From Clostridia bacterium (GTDB lineage Bacteria; Bacillota; Clostridia; Christensenellales; Aristaeellaceae), in the NCBI GenBank assembly GCA_017938695.1, contig JAGBBA010000004.1, positions 17,872-81,871 of the forward strand: a stretch of DNA of 64,000 nt, written 5' to 3'. The notes below the pieces were generated by a model. The model saw nothing but the letters and a program-made list of their open reading frames with translations. It did not search any database and was not told the origin of the DNA. How positions within the stretch are numbered: position 1 is the first letter of the stretch; the number at the start of each line of letters is the position of its first letter. This document shows positions 1 to 7,029 of this stretch, one piece after another. The translations under genes were made by a program, and so were the position numbers.

Positions 1-705
1 GAACTTCATCACCACGTTGCCGGTAAAACCGTCGCACACCAGCACGTCGGCCTGATCGGCGGTGATGTCGCGGGCTTCCACGTTGCCGATGAAGTTGTAG
101 GGGGCCTTTTCCATCAGGGGGTAGGTTTCTTTGATCAGACCGTTGCCCTTTTCAGCCTCGGCACCGATGTTGATCAAGCCCACACGGGGATTTTCAATGC
201 CCATGACGCCCTTCATATAGGCGGTGCCCATCACGCCGAACTGCTGCAGGTATTCCGGCTTGCAGTCCACATTGGCACCGCAGTCGATCAGCAGGAAGTG
301 CCCCTTGCCGTTGGGCAAAAGGGGAGCCAGAGCAGGACGCTCCACGCCGGGGATGCGGCCCAGACGGAACATGCCGCCAGCCAGCACGGCACCGGTGGAA
401 CCGGCGGACACAAAGCCGTCCACCTGCTTGTCCTTCAATTGCAGCATGCCGATAACGGTGGCGGAGTTCTTCTTGCTGCGAACGCCCATCACGGGGCTTT
501 CGTGGTTGGTGATCACCTCAGGGGCGTCCACCAGGGAGATGCGGCTGCGCACGTCGTCGCAATCCTTGAGCAGGGGTTCCACCTGCTGAAGATCGCCGGC
601 CAGCACAACCTCGATATTTTCATAACGGCGAAGGGCCTCGATGGCACCTTCTACGGGAGCCTGGGGCGCAAAATCGCCGCCCATGGCATCCACAAAAATA
701 CGCAT
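1..705 (-). CDS. plsX: Phosphate acyltransferase PlsX (3' end cut by window)
   Basis: PlsX converts acyl-ACP to acyl-phosphate for phosphatidic acid synthesis at the membrane face. The reverse strand encodes a protein starting MRIFVDAMGGDFAPQ, the classic PlsX N-terminus with the DAMGGD motif, followed by the VEGAIEAL and SGNTGA-like (here SAGSTGAVLAGG) segments. About 235 residues are present; the family is about 330, so the C-terminal third lies outside the window. The start at 705 has a strong AAGGAGG ribosome site a few bases upstream. It follows the HIT gene in the same direction with a 72-base gap holding its own promoter. In relatives plsX is followed by fabD, acpP or rnc, which would be off the left edge. 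Confidence 0.93.
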   Translation of the reverse strand, partial: MRIFVDAMGGDFAPQAPVEGAIEALRRYENIEVVLAGDLQQVEPLLKDCDDVRSRISLVDAPEVITNHESPVMGVRSKKNSATVIGMLQLKDKQVDGFVSAGSTGAVLAGGMFRLGRIPGVERPALAPLLPNGKGHFLLIDCGANVDCKPEYLQQFGVMGTAYMKGVMGIENPRVGLINIGAEAEKGNGLIKETYPLMEKAPYNFIGNVEARDITADQADVLVCDGFTGNVVMKF

Positions 706-740
706 AAACATTCCTCCTTGTCAAAACAAAGAACCATTTT

Positions 741-769
741 ATTCTATCAAATTTCATGGAAGAATGCAA
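741..769 (-). promoter_or_regulatory. Predicted sigma-A promoter of plsX
   Basis: On the minus strand TTGCAT (764-769) and TAGAAT (741-746) are separated by exactly 17 bases, about 35 bases before the plsX start. No FapR-type palindrome was recognised around it. Confidence 0.5.
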
Positions 770-777
770 GTATTGTC

Positions 778-1230
778 CTAAAGCAGCTTGTCCAGCTCAG
801 CGCAAAGCATGGCGCGCATTTCGGCCAGGGTTTCGTCATCGGGCAGGAAGGCGGCGTTGTACATTTCAGCGGCGTCCAGCTTCCACACGGGGCCGGGGGA
901 GGGAGTGTCCCCTGCGCGGCGGGGGAAGATGTGCCAGTGCATGTGTACACCCTGGCCCTGGCCCAGCAGCTCGTAGTTCAGCTTGTCGGGCTTGAAGGCG
1001 TTCCACACGGCCTCAGCTACGGCGGCCATTTCCATCAGGAACTGGCTGCGGAAGCCGGGCTCCAGCTGGTGCAGCTCGGTGGCGTGCTCCTTGCAGATGA
1101 ACACCGTGTAGCCGGGGAAGCGTTGGTAATCCCCCAGCACCACATAGCCGGTTTCGGTTTCACGGACGAAATAGCGGTTCTTGCCCTCTTTGGTCAGGGC
1201 GATCCGGGCGCAGACGCCGCAGTGATCCAT
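778..1230 (-). CDS. HIT-family nucleotide hydrolase/transferase
   Basis: A 150-residue protein of the histidine triad superfamily. The active-site triad H96-x-H98-x-H100 sits in HMHWHIFPRR, typical of HIT hydrolases (Ap4A or nucleoside-phosphoramidate type), and the N-terminus has C4 and C7 (CGVC), a metal-site pattern common in bacterial HIT proteins. The fold strand YVVLGDYQRFPGYTVFICKEH matches the domain's usual beta region. It starts one base after the stop of the M48 protease gene, so the two are surely cotranscribed. The substrate cannot be told from sequence. Cytoplasmic; no signal peptide. Confidence 0.88.
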   Translation of the reverse strand: MDHCGVCARIALTKEGKNRYFVRETETGYVVLGDYQRFPGYTVFICKEHATELHQLEPGFRSQFLMEMAAVAEAVWNAFKPDKLNYELLGQGQGVHMHWHIFPRRAGDTPSPGPVWKLDAAEMYNAAFLPDDETLAEMRAMLCAELDKLL

Positions 1231-1231
1231 T

Positions 1232-2464
1232 TTACATCAGCTCCTTGATGGCCTTTTCCACGGCGGCGATGCGCTGGCTCAGCGGGGGATGGCTGTACTC
1301 CAGCACCACCAGCAGCTTGGAGGGTGCCAGGTGGGAGAAATTGTCCCGGCTCAGCTTCTTCAGACCGCTGATCAGCGCAGGGCCGTAGCCTTCCTTGACG
1401 GCCTGACGGTCGGCGCGGTATTCGGCAAAGCGGCTGTATGCGCTCATGAGCATGCCGGTGAGGGGCTGCACCAGGGCCAGGGCGGCGGAGCCCAGCAGAA
1501 TGAAGGCGAAGCCGTAGTTCACCCCGGCAAAGCCGAAGGCCTGGTGCAGGGCGGGTTCACGCACCACCAGCCAGGCCAGCACGGCCATGATGAGCAGGTT
1601 GCCCAGGTTCATCACCTGCTGCTTGGGCACGTCCTTGTGCAGGCCGTGGCCCAGCTCGTGGGCGAAGATGGCGCAGATTTCGTCAGCCGTCATGCTGGCG
1701 ATCAGGTTGTCATACAGCACAATGGTCTTCATGGCACCGAAGCCCGTGAAGTACGCGTTGGACTTGGTGGTGCGGCGGGAGGCATCCATCACTTCGATGG
1801 CCTTGACCTTGTAGCCGTGGCTGGTGAGCAGCGCGGTGAGCTTGTCGCGCAGTTCGCCTTCTTCGAGAGGGGTGAACTTGTTGCCCATGCGGCTGATGAT
1901 GGGGTACAAAAAGGAGATCAGCAGCGTGATGCCAAACACAACCGCAGCGAACAAGAGGATCATCCCGTCGCCCATGGCCTGGTGCAGCGCGGCCAGGATG
2001 CTCATCAGCACGATGGAGAGCAGGGCTTCGATGAGAAAGCCGCGGATCTGGTCCATCACGAAGGTTTTGATGGTGGAGCGGTTGAAGCCGTACTTCTGCT
2101 CGATGATCATGGTATCCACATAGCCGGTGGCGGCACCGCAGAGGGTCTCCACCAAAGCCTGGAACACCAGCACGGCGATGAGCTGCACATAGATGTTCTG
2201 GGGGAACAGCCCGGCCACGGCGGCATGGGCGTTGCAAAGCAAAAGCACCATGGTGACTGCCCAGCTGATCAGCGTGGCGATGATCTGCAGGCGGCACTTT
2301 TCCGCGCTGTAGTTTTTCCAGCGGGCGTAGGTTTCGGCGTCGTAGATGTCCTTCACATTATCCGGGGTGGGGTTGTTGGCGGAGCGGTACTGCACCGCAT
2401 GAAGCAGCAGCTGGTAGCCGCTGACCAGGGTAACGATCACAAGGATCAACAATCTCCAATCCAT
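1232..2464 (-). CDS. M48-family membrane zinc metalloprotease (Ste24/CAAX protease-like)
   Basis: A 410-residue integral membrane protein with about six hydrophobic segments (residues 3-20, 62-85, 93-120 and three more, two of them after the active site). The zinc motif HELGH is at residues 269-273 (FAHELGHGLHKD) and the third ligand is probably in the later SRFAEYRADRQA segment (E-x3-D pattern). This arrangement is the Ste24 endopeptidase class rather than HtpX, because of the long N-terminal region and the FNRSTIKTFVMDQ segment. In bacteria without prenylated CAAX proteins the role is probably membrane protein quality control or peptide processing (inference). First gene of a minus-strand unit with the HIT gene. 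Confidence 0.88.
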   Translation of the reverse strand: MDWRLLILVIVTLVSGYQLLLHAVQYRSANNPTPDNVKDIYDAETYARWKNYSAEKCRLQIIATLISWAVTMVLLLCNAHAAVAGLFPQNIYVQLIAVLVFQALVETLCGAATGYVDTMIIEQKYGFNRSTIKTFVMDQIRGFLIEALLSIVLMSILAALHQAMGDGMILLFAAVVFGITLLISFLYPIISRMGNKFTPLEEGELRDKLTALLTSHGYKVKAIEVMDASRRTTKSNAYFTGFGAMKTIVLYDNLIASMTADEICAIFAHELGHGLHKDVPKQQVMNLGNLLIMAVLAWLVVREPALHQAFGFAGVNYGFAFILLGSAALALVQPLTGMLMSAYSRFAEYRADRQAVKEGYGPALISGLKKLSRDNFSHLAPSKLLVVLEYSHPPLSQRIAAVEKAIKELM

Positions 2465-2494
2465 TTGACGGACCTCCTATTGTAGTCTATGCCC

Positions 2495-2523
2495 AGCATA
2501 GCACAGCCTGGTTATGTGTTCAA
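2495..2523 (-). promoter_or_regulatory. Predicted promoter of the M48 protease-HIT unit
   Basis: TTGAAC (2518-2523) and TATGCT (2495-2500) on the minus strand, 17 bases apart, upstream of a TAGGAGG ribosome site. Confidence 0.5.
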
Positions 2524-2552
2524 GGCGGATTTTGCTTAAGCTGGGATAAAAA

Positions 2553-2584
2553 CAAAAAAAGAGCGATCCTTTTCAGAATCGCTC
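2553..2584 (-). terminator. Intrinsic terminator of the tRNA-Gln/tRNA-Glu unit
   Basis: On the minus strand GAGCGAT, a ten-base loop, ATCGCTC and then a run of seven T. It lies just downstream of tRNA-Glu. Confidence 0.85.
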
Positions 2585-2589
2585 ATGCG

Positions 2590-2662
2590 CACCTCCGACG
2601 GGATTCGAACCCGTGTTTCAGCCTTGAGAGGGCCGCGTCCTAGGCCTCTAGACAACGGAGGC
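2590..2662 (-). tRNA. tRNA-Glu (anticodon CTC)
   Basis: Cloverleaf readable on the minus strand: acceptor GCCTCCG/CGGAGGT, anticodon loop CTCTCAA between CGGCC and GGCTG, T-arm ACGGG-TTCGAAT-CCCGT. The anticodon CTC reads GAG. The 3' CCA is not encoded, and the first acceptor pair is G-U. Confidence 0.93.
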
Positions 2663-2669
2663 ATATGCG

Positions 2670-2740
2670 CTGGGGAACTAGGATTCGAACCTAGACAATA
2701 CGAGTCAGAGTCGCAGGTGCTGCCGTTACACCATTCCCCA
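2670..2740 (-). tRNA. tRNA-Gln (anticodon CTG)
   Basis: Minus-strand cloverleaf with acceptor TGGGGAA/TTCCCCA, anticodon loop CTCTGAC (CTG, reading CAG) and T-arm CTAGG-TTCGAAT-CCTAG. The U1-A72 first pair is a usual Gln identity feature. CCA is not encoded. It precedes tRNA-Glu by seven bases in one transcript. A second glutamine tRNA (TTG) is at 63859. Confidence 0.93.
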
Positions 2741-2774
2741 TCGGCATAGCGCAGTTTTCTTGACTGCGAGAGCT

Positions 2775-2803
2775 ATTATAGCAAAGATGCGGCGGCATGT
2801 CAA
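2775..2803 (-). promoter_or_regulatory. Consensus promoter for tRNA-Gln and tRNA-Glu
   Basis: Minus strand TTGACA (2798-2803), 17 bases, TATAAT (2775-2780): a perfect sigma-A promoter 34 bases before tRNA-Gln, as expected for stable RNA genes. Confidence 0.85.
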
Positions 2804-2858
2804 GCAATTTTCTCGAAAAAAAGTGATCTTTTTTTCAATTGGTCATTTTGCAACTCCT

Positions 2859-2955
2859 CCTGCAAATTCCTGCAAAGACAGGGCTGCGCCAGGGGGGCAA
2901 ATACACCATTTTGCAGGATGGAACACAACAACATTTTTGCATGTTTTCCTGCAAA
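2859..2955 (+). repeat. Cluster of four CCTGCAAA octamers upstream of a small-protein promoter
   Basis: CCTGCAAA occurs at 2859-2866, 2869-2876 and 2948-2955 and inverted at 2910-2917. The cluster fills the AT-rich 2804-2960 gap between the divergent tRNA promoter and the promoter at 2961; the gap holds no other recognisable feature. Confidence 0.5.
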
Positions 2956-2960
2956 AACAC

Positions 2961-2988
2961 TTGATTTCCAGTGAAAATCATGTATAAT
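2961..2988 (+). promoter_or_regulatory. Predicted promoter of the 46-residue membrane peptide
   Basis: TTGATT (2961-2966), 16 bases, TATAAT (2983-2988). The transcript would have a leader of about 55 bases before the start codon at 3053. Confidence 0.6.
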
Positions 2989-3052
2989 AAAGCTGCAAAC
3001 AATCAATGTGCAAGCGAATATGCAAATCATGCGCTTGCCGGGAGGAATATAT

Positions 3053-3193
3053 ATGCTGTACATCAGTCTGATCGCCTTCGGTTGCCTGGTAGCCTGGATG
3101 GTGCGTGAACAGAACCGCGAGACCCGTCAGCGCATGGAAATGGACGACTTTTACCGCGCAGAATATCAGTGCCGCTTTCTGAGCACCAACTGA
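3053..3193 (+). CDS. Small single-pass membrane protein, 46 aa, function unknown
   Basis: Starts MLYISLIAFGCLVAWMVREQ. Residues 2-16 form one transmembrane helix; the remaining 30 residues are charged, hydrophilic and probably cytoplasmic. I chose the ATG at 3053 over an upstream in-frame one at 3008 because GGGAGGAAT lies at the right distance before it and the upstream extension has no ribosome site. It has its own promoter and a strong terminator directly after its stop, so it is a real single-gene transcript. No family recognised; single-helix peptides of this size often regulate membrane complexes, but that is only inference. Confidence 0.7.
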   Translation: MLYISLIAFGCLVAWMVREQNRETRQRMEMDDFYRAEYQCRFLSTN

Positions 3194-3203
3194 GCAAAAC
3201 ACA

Positions 3204-3239
3204 AAGCAGCCCCCGGAGCATTTCCGGGGGCTGCTTTTG
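3204..3239. terminator. Terminator between the small protein and murG
   Basis: GCAGCCCCCGGA, a short loop, TTCCGGGGGCTGC and TTTT. The A-rich 5' flank allows it to work for both converging transcripts. Confidence 0.85.
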
Positions 3240-3257
3240 CATTCATATATAATGTAG

Positions 3258-4322
3258 TTACTTCTGCACTTCCTCGATCATCTCCAGCACGCGCTGGGTG
3301 CCGTCGGCAGGGGGCGCGGCCTTCACGGCGGCGATGAGCTGTTCCCGGTCGGCCCAGGTCTGGTTCAGGGCGGCGGTGAGGCTGTCGGCGGTCATGTTCT
3401 CCTGCAGGAGCACGCGGCACAAGCCGCGCTTTTCCAGGCTGTGGGCGTTGAGGATCTGGTCGCCGCGGCTGGCTCCCTTGGGATAGGGCACCAGCAGCAG
3501 GGGCTTGCACAGGGCCTGGAACTCGCACAGGGCATTGGCACCGGCGCGGGAAAGCACCAGGTCGGCGCATGCCAGGGCGTCGGGCAGATCGGCGTCCAGG
3601 AATTCCACCTGGTTGTAGCCGGGGGTGCCGGTCAGGCTGTCGTCCAGGTTGCCCTTGCCGCAGATGTGGGCCACGTCGAACTTGTCCGTCAGCTGGGGCA
3701 GGGCTTCGCGGAGAGCCTTGTTCACTGCCTGGGCACCGGAGGAGCCGCCCATCATCATCAGAATGGGCTTGCTGCCGTCAAAATGCAGAAGGCTCAGGCC
3801 CTTGGCGCGGCTGCCGCGGAACAACTCGGGCCGCAGGGGCGTGCCGGTCATTTCGGCCTTGGCCCCCAGGGCAGCGGCGCATTCGGGGAAAGTGGTGGCG
3901 ATCTTCTTGGCGAAGGGCTTGCACAGCTTGTTGGCCAGGCCGGGGGTCAGGTCGCTTTCGTGGCACACCACGGGGATGCGGTTCAGCCACGCGCCGAAGA
4001 CCACCGGCACCGCCACGAAGCCGCCCTTGGAGAACACCACGTCGGGCTTGATCTTTCCCATCAGCGCGGCGGACTGGAACATGCCAGCCAGCACCTTGAA
4101 GGGGTCGGTAAAATTCTGCCAGGAAAAATAGCGGCGCAGCTTGCCGCTTTTCACAGCATGATAGGTCACCCCGGGCACGGAGCGGATCTTGTCCGCCTCC
4201 ATGCCTTTTTCGGTGCCGATGTAGTGGATCTCATACCCCTTTGCCTGCAGGTGGGGGATGAGGGACAGGTGCGGTGTGACATGGCCCAGCGTGCCGCCGC
4301 CGGTGAGGACGATCTTCTTCAT
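3258..4322 (-). CDS. murG: MurG-type UDP-GlcNAc:undecaprenyl-pyrophosphoryl-MurNAc-pentapeptide GlcNAc transferase
   Basis: A 354-residue GT28 glycosyltransferase. The N-terminal glycine-rich loop TGGGTLGHVTPHLSL, the VFSKGGFVAVPVVFGA segment, HESDLTPGLANK and the C-terminal donor site MMMGGSSGAQAVN and SRAGANALCEFQAL all match MurG and its close relatives. It adds GlcNAc to lipid I at the inner membrane face to form lipid II. Usual family length is 350-370. It stands alone here, between two terminator or promoter regions, instead of within the dcw cluster; some Clostridia carry such a second, separate MurG-like gene, so a paralogue with the same fold cannot be excluded. Divergent from the LacI-type regulator. 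Confidence 0.88.
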   Translation of the reverse strand: MKKIVLTGGGTLGHVTPHLSLIPHLQAKGYEIHYIGTEKGMEADKIRSVPGVTYHAVKSGKLRRYFSWQNFTDPFKVLAGMFQSAALMGKIKPDVVFSKGGFVAVPVVFGAWLNRIPVVCHESDLTPGLANKLCKPFAKKIATTFPECAAALGAKAEMTGTPLRPELFRGSRAKGLSLLHFDGSKPILMMMGGSSGAQAVNKALREALPQLTDKFDVAHICGKGNLDDSLTGTPGYNQVEFLDADLPDALACADLVLSRAGANALCEFQALCKPLLLVPYPKGASRGDQILNAHSLEKRGLCRVLLQENMTADSLTAALNQTWADREQLIAAVKAAPPADGTQRVLEMIEEVQK

Positions 4323-4440
4323 GGTGATCCCTTCCTTTGCTGTTTATGGTGTGCGGCGCAAAGGCCGTTTATGACTGATTGATGATGACAGTATAGCACA
4401 CAGGCGGCATTTGCGCTACTCCTTTTCATGCTTTGCCCGA

Positions 4441-4469
4441 TTGACAATCGCTGCGCTTGACCGTATAAT
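4441..4469 (+). promoter_or_regulatory. Consensus promoter of the LacI-type regulator operon
   Basis: TTGACA (4441-4446), 17 bases, TATAAT (4464-4469). The operator at 4481-4490 covers the start of transcription. Confidence 0.85.
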
Positions 4470-4480
4470 AGTCATGAGAG

Positions 4481-4490
4481 TAAACGTTTA
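4481..4490. promoter_or_regulatory. Palindromic LacI-family operator
   Basis: TAAACGTTTA is a perfect palindrome with the central CG step that LacI/GalR proteins intercalate. It lies 11 bases after the -10 box, so binding would block initiation: autoregulation of the gene at 4518 and the two glycosidases behind it. I found no second copy of this palindrome when reading the other promoters. Confidence 0.7.
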
Positions 4491-4517
4491 ATCACCATAC
4501 GAAAGGGGACGGCCCGA

Positions 4518-5504
4518 ATGGTAACCATCAAAATGGTGGCGGAGCGCTGCGGCCTGTCCATAGCGGCGGTGTCGCGGGCGCTGAACAACCGCTCCGGCAT
4601 CAGTGCGGAGCGGGCGGAATACGTGCGCCAGGTGGCCCGGGAAATGGGCTACCAGCCCAACGAGGCGGCCCGCCTGCTGAAAACCAAATGCAGCAACAAC
4701 ATCGGCATTCTCTACCACAATCTGCTGACCCACGAGTTCTTCTCCGAGGTGCTGGAGGGCATCCAGCTGGAGGCGGCGGAGAACGGTTATGAGATCACCT
4801 TTTTGCAGAACAGCGGGGGTCTGACCTATTTTGAGCACTGCCAGCGTCGCCAGTGCGCCGGGGTGATCCTGGTGCAGGGCCCCTTCAATCATGACAGCGT
4901 GCAGCCCATGAAGGACAGCGGCATGCCCCTGGTGTTCATTGAGGACATGCACCCCGGCTACACCGTGGTGCGCAACGATAACGTGCAGGCCATGGAGGAC
5001 ATGGTGCGCTATCTGCATGGCATGGGCCACCGGCGCATCGCGCTGATCTGCGGCGATCCCTGCCAGGTGACAGACCAGCGCATCGAGGGCTTCCGCCGGG
5101 GCTGCCAGGCCTGCGGCATCGAGATCCCTCAGGGGTATCTGCAGGCGGCCAACTACCGCGGCGTGGAGTCCTCGGCAGAGGCGGTGAAGCGGCTGCTGGC
5201 CTTGCCGGAACGGCCTACCTGCATTATTTTCCCGGATGATATCTGCTTCCTGGGCGGCAGGGACGAACTGACCCACCACGGCCTTCGTGTGCCGGAGGAT
5301 GTGAGCTGCGCAGGCTTCGGCGGCATCCGCGTGGTGAAATTGATGCGCCCCCGGCTGACCACCTACGACCAGGATGCCTCCGGTATCGGCCGAACCGCCG
5401 CCAGGGAGATCATCAAGGCCATCGAAAACCCCAAGCGGTACAAGCCCCACGCTGCCCTGGTGGAGGGCCATATTGAGCCCGGCGACACCGTGCGGCCGCT
5501 GTAA
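4518..5504 (+). CDS. LacI/GalR-family transcriptional regulator
   Basis: A 328-residue repressor. Residues 2-56 are the helix-turn-helix and hinge (VTIKMVAERCGLSIAAVSRALNN, then YQPNEAARLLKT), and the rest is a periplasmic-binding-protein-like sensor domain (NNIGILYHNL, GVILVQGPF, RRIALICGDP, DPQ-type end AAREIIKAIEN). It sits 38 bases upstream of a GH29 fucosidase and a GH31 alpha-xylosidase in the same direction, so it most likely controls them in response to a fucose- or xylose-containing saccharide. The final residues match the usual end of the effector domain. Ligand unknown. Confidence 0.9.
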   Translation: MVTIKMVAERCGLSIAAVSRALNNRSGISAERAEYVRQVAREMGYQPNEAARLLKTKCSNNIGILYHNLLTHEFFSEVLEGIQLEAAENGYEITFLQNSGGLTYFEHCQRRQCAGVILVQGPFNHDSVQPMKDSGMPLVFIEDMHPGYTVVRNDNVQAMEDMVRYLHGMGHRRIALICGDPCQVTDQRIEGFRRGCQACGIEIPQGYLQAANYRGVESSAEAVKRLLALPERPTCIIFPDDICFLGGRDELTHHGLRVPEDVSCAGFGGIRVVKLMRPRLTTYDQDASGIGRTAAREIIKAIENPKRYKPHAALVEGHIEPGDTVRPL

Positions 5505-5542
5505 AACGTATCCGATGCTTCTAATAAAGAAGGAGAATTGAT

Positions 5543-7009
5543 ATGGATCGTAAGCTTTACCTGGAGCAGATCGAGAAGGTCATCTGCGAGGGCGTGTACA
5601 AGGCGGACTGGGATTCCCTGGCCCAGCGGCCCGTGCCTGCCTGGTACAGGGAAAAACGCCTGGGCATCTTCCTGCACTGGGGCCCCTTCTCCGTGCCTGC
5701 ATATCACGACTGGTATGGCCGGTGCATGTACATCGAGGGCAGCCCGGAGTATGAGCACCACCTGAAGCACTGGGGTGCCCACAAGGACTTTGGCTACAAG
5801 GATTTCATCCCCATGCTGACCATGGAGAAGTTCGATCCCCAGGCGTGGATCAAGGCCTTTACCGAGGCCGGGGCGGATTACATCGTCCCCGTGGCGGAGC
5901 ACCACGACGGCTTTCAGATGTACAAGTCGGAGCTGTCCCATTGGAACGCCGCTGAAATGGGCCCCCACCGGGATGTGCTGGGCGACCTTTTGCGTGAAGC
6001 GGAGCGCGCCGGCATGACCGTGGGCGCATCCACCCACCGGGTGGAGCACTGGTGGTTCATGCATCCCGGCAAGAAGTTCGACAGCGATATTCCCCAGGAC
6101 GTGCCGAGGGATCACCTCTACTGGCCCTCCATGCCCGACCCGGAAAACCAGCACGACATCCATTCCCCCGACGGCCCGGACGAGGAATACATGACCGACT
6201 GGCTGCTGCGCTGCTGCGAGATCGTGGACAGGTATCATCCCCGCATCGTGTATTTCGACTGGTGGATCCAGCACGAGAGCGTGAAGCCCTGGCTGAAGAA
6301 ATTCGCTGCTTACTACTATAACCGCAGCGAGGCATGGGGCGGCGGCATCATCAACTACAAGCACGATGCCTTCCCCTTCGGCATCGCCGCTCCTGACGTG
6401 GAGCGCGGCCAGTTCTCCGAGGTGAAGCCCTTCCTGTGGCAGAGCGATACCTCGGTGATGCGCAACAGCTGGTGCCATTCCGCCAACCCCGTTTACAAGG
6501 AGCCCATTGAGATCATCTGGGATCTGGTGGACGTGGTGTGCAAAAATGGCCGCCTGCTGTTGAACTTCGGCCCCCTGCCTGACGGCACCCTGGGGGAGGA
6601 AGACCTGCACATCCTGCAGGAAATGGCCAAGTGGATGAAGGTCAACGGCGAGGCTATCCACGGCACGGGCATCTGGCGCACAGCCTTCGAAGGCCCCACC
6701 GCCGTGGAGGAAGGCCAGTTTGCCGATGGCAAGAGCCGCGAGTTTACCAGCGAGGACTTCCGCTTTACCTGCCGGGGCGGCAATATCTACGCCACGGCCA
6801 TGCGCTGCCCGGAAAACGGCCTTTTGCACATCAAGAGCCTGCGCGAGGCTGACGCCAGCCACAAGCCCCTGTGGGCAGGCGTGATTCTCCGGGTGGAGGT
6901 GCTGGGCCTGGGCGAAGTAAAGTGGAGCCGCAACGAGGAAGCCCTGACGGTCGACCTGGGTGATTACCGCAGCGATATGCCTGTGGTTGTGAAGATTATT
7001 ACCGACTAA
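5543..7009 (+). CDS. GH29 alpha-L-fucosidase
   Basis: A 488-residue cytoplasmic retaining fucosidase. GH29 signatures: WYREKRLGIFLHWGPFSVPAYHDWYGRCMY near residues 34-62, then DYIVPVAEHHDGFQMY with the HHDGF substrate loop, and YFDWW with the expected nucleophile D239. The C-terminal third has the LLNFGPLPDGTL segment seen in GH29 before the beta-sandwich. The acid/base residue is variable in this family and I cannot assign it. No signal peptide, so it acts on imported oligosaccharides. Together with the next gene it would strip fucose and xylose side chains, as found on xyloglucan fragments or plant glycans (inference). Confidence 0.92.
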   Translation: MDRKLYLEQIEKVICEGVYKADWDSLAQRPVPAWYREKRLGIFLHWGPFSVPAYHDWYGRCMYIEGSPEYEHHLKHWGAHKDFGYKDFIPMLTMEKFDPQAWIKAFTEAGADYIVPVAEHHDGFQMYKSELSHWNAAEMGPHRDVLGDLLREAERAGMTVGASTHRVEHWWFMHPGKKFDSDIPQDVPRDHLYWPSMPDPENQHDIHSPDGPDEEYMTDWLLRCCEIVDRYHPRIVYFDWWIQHESVKPWLKKFAAYYYNRSEAWGGGIINYKHDAFPFGIAAPDVERGQFSEVKPFLWQSDTSVMRNSWCHSANPVYKEPIEIIWDLVDVVCKNGRLLLNFGPLPDGTLGEEDLHILQEMAKWMKVNGEAIHGTGIWRTAFEGPTAVEEGQFADGKSREFTSEDFRFTCRGGNIYATAMRCPENGLLHIKSLREADASHKPLWAGVILRVEVLGLGEVKWSRNEEALTVDLGDYRSDMPVVVKIITD

Positions 7010-7029
7010 CGATATAAGGAGAGAAGATC

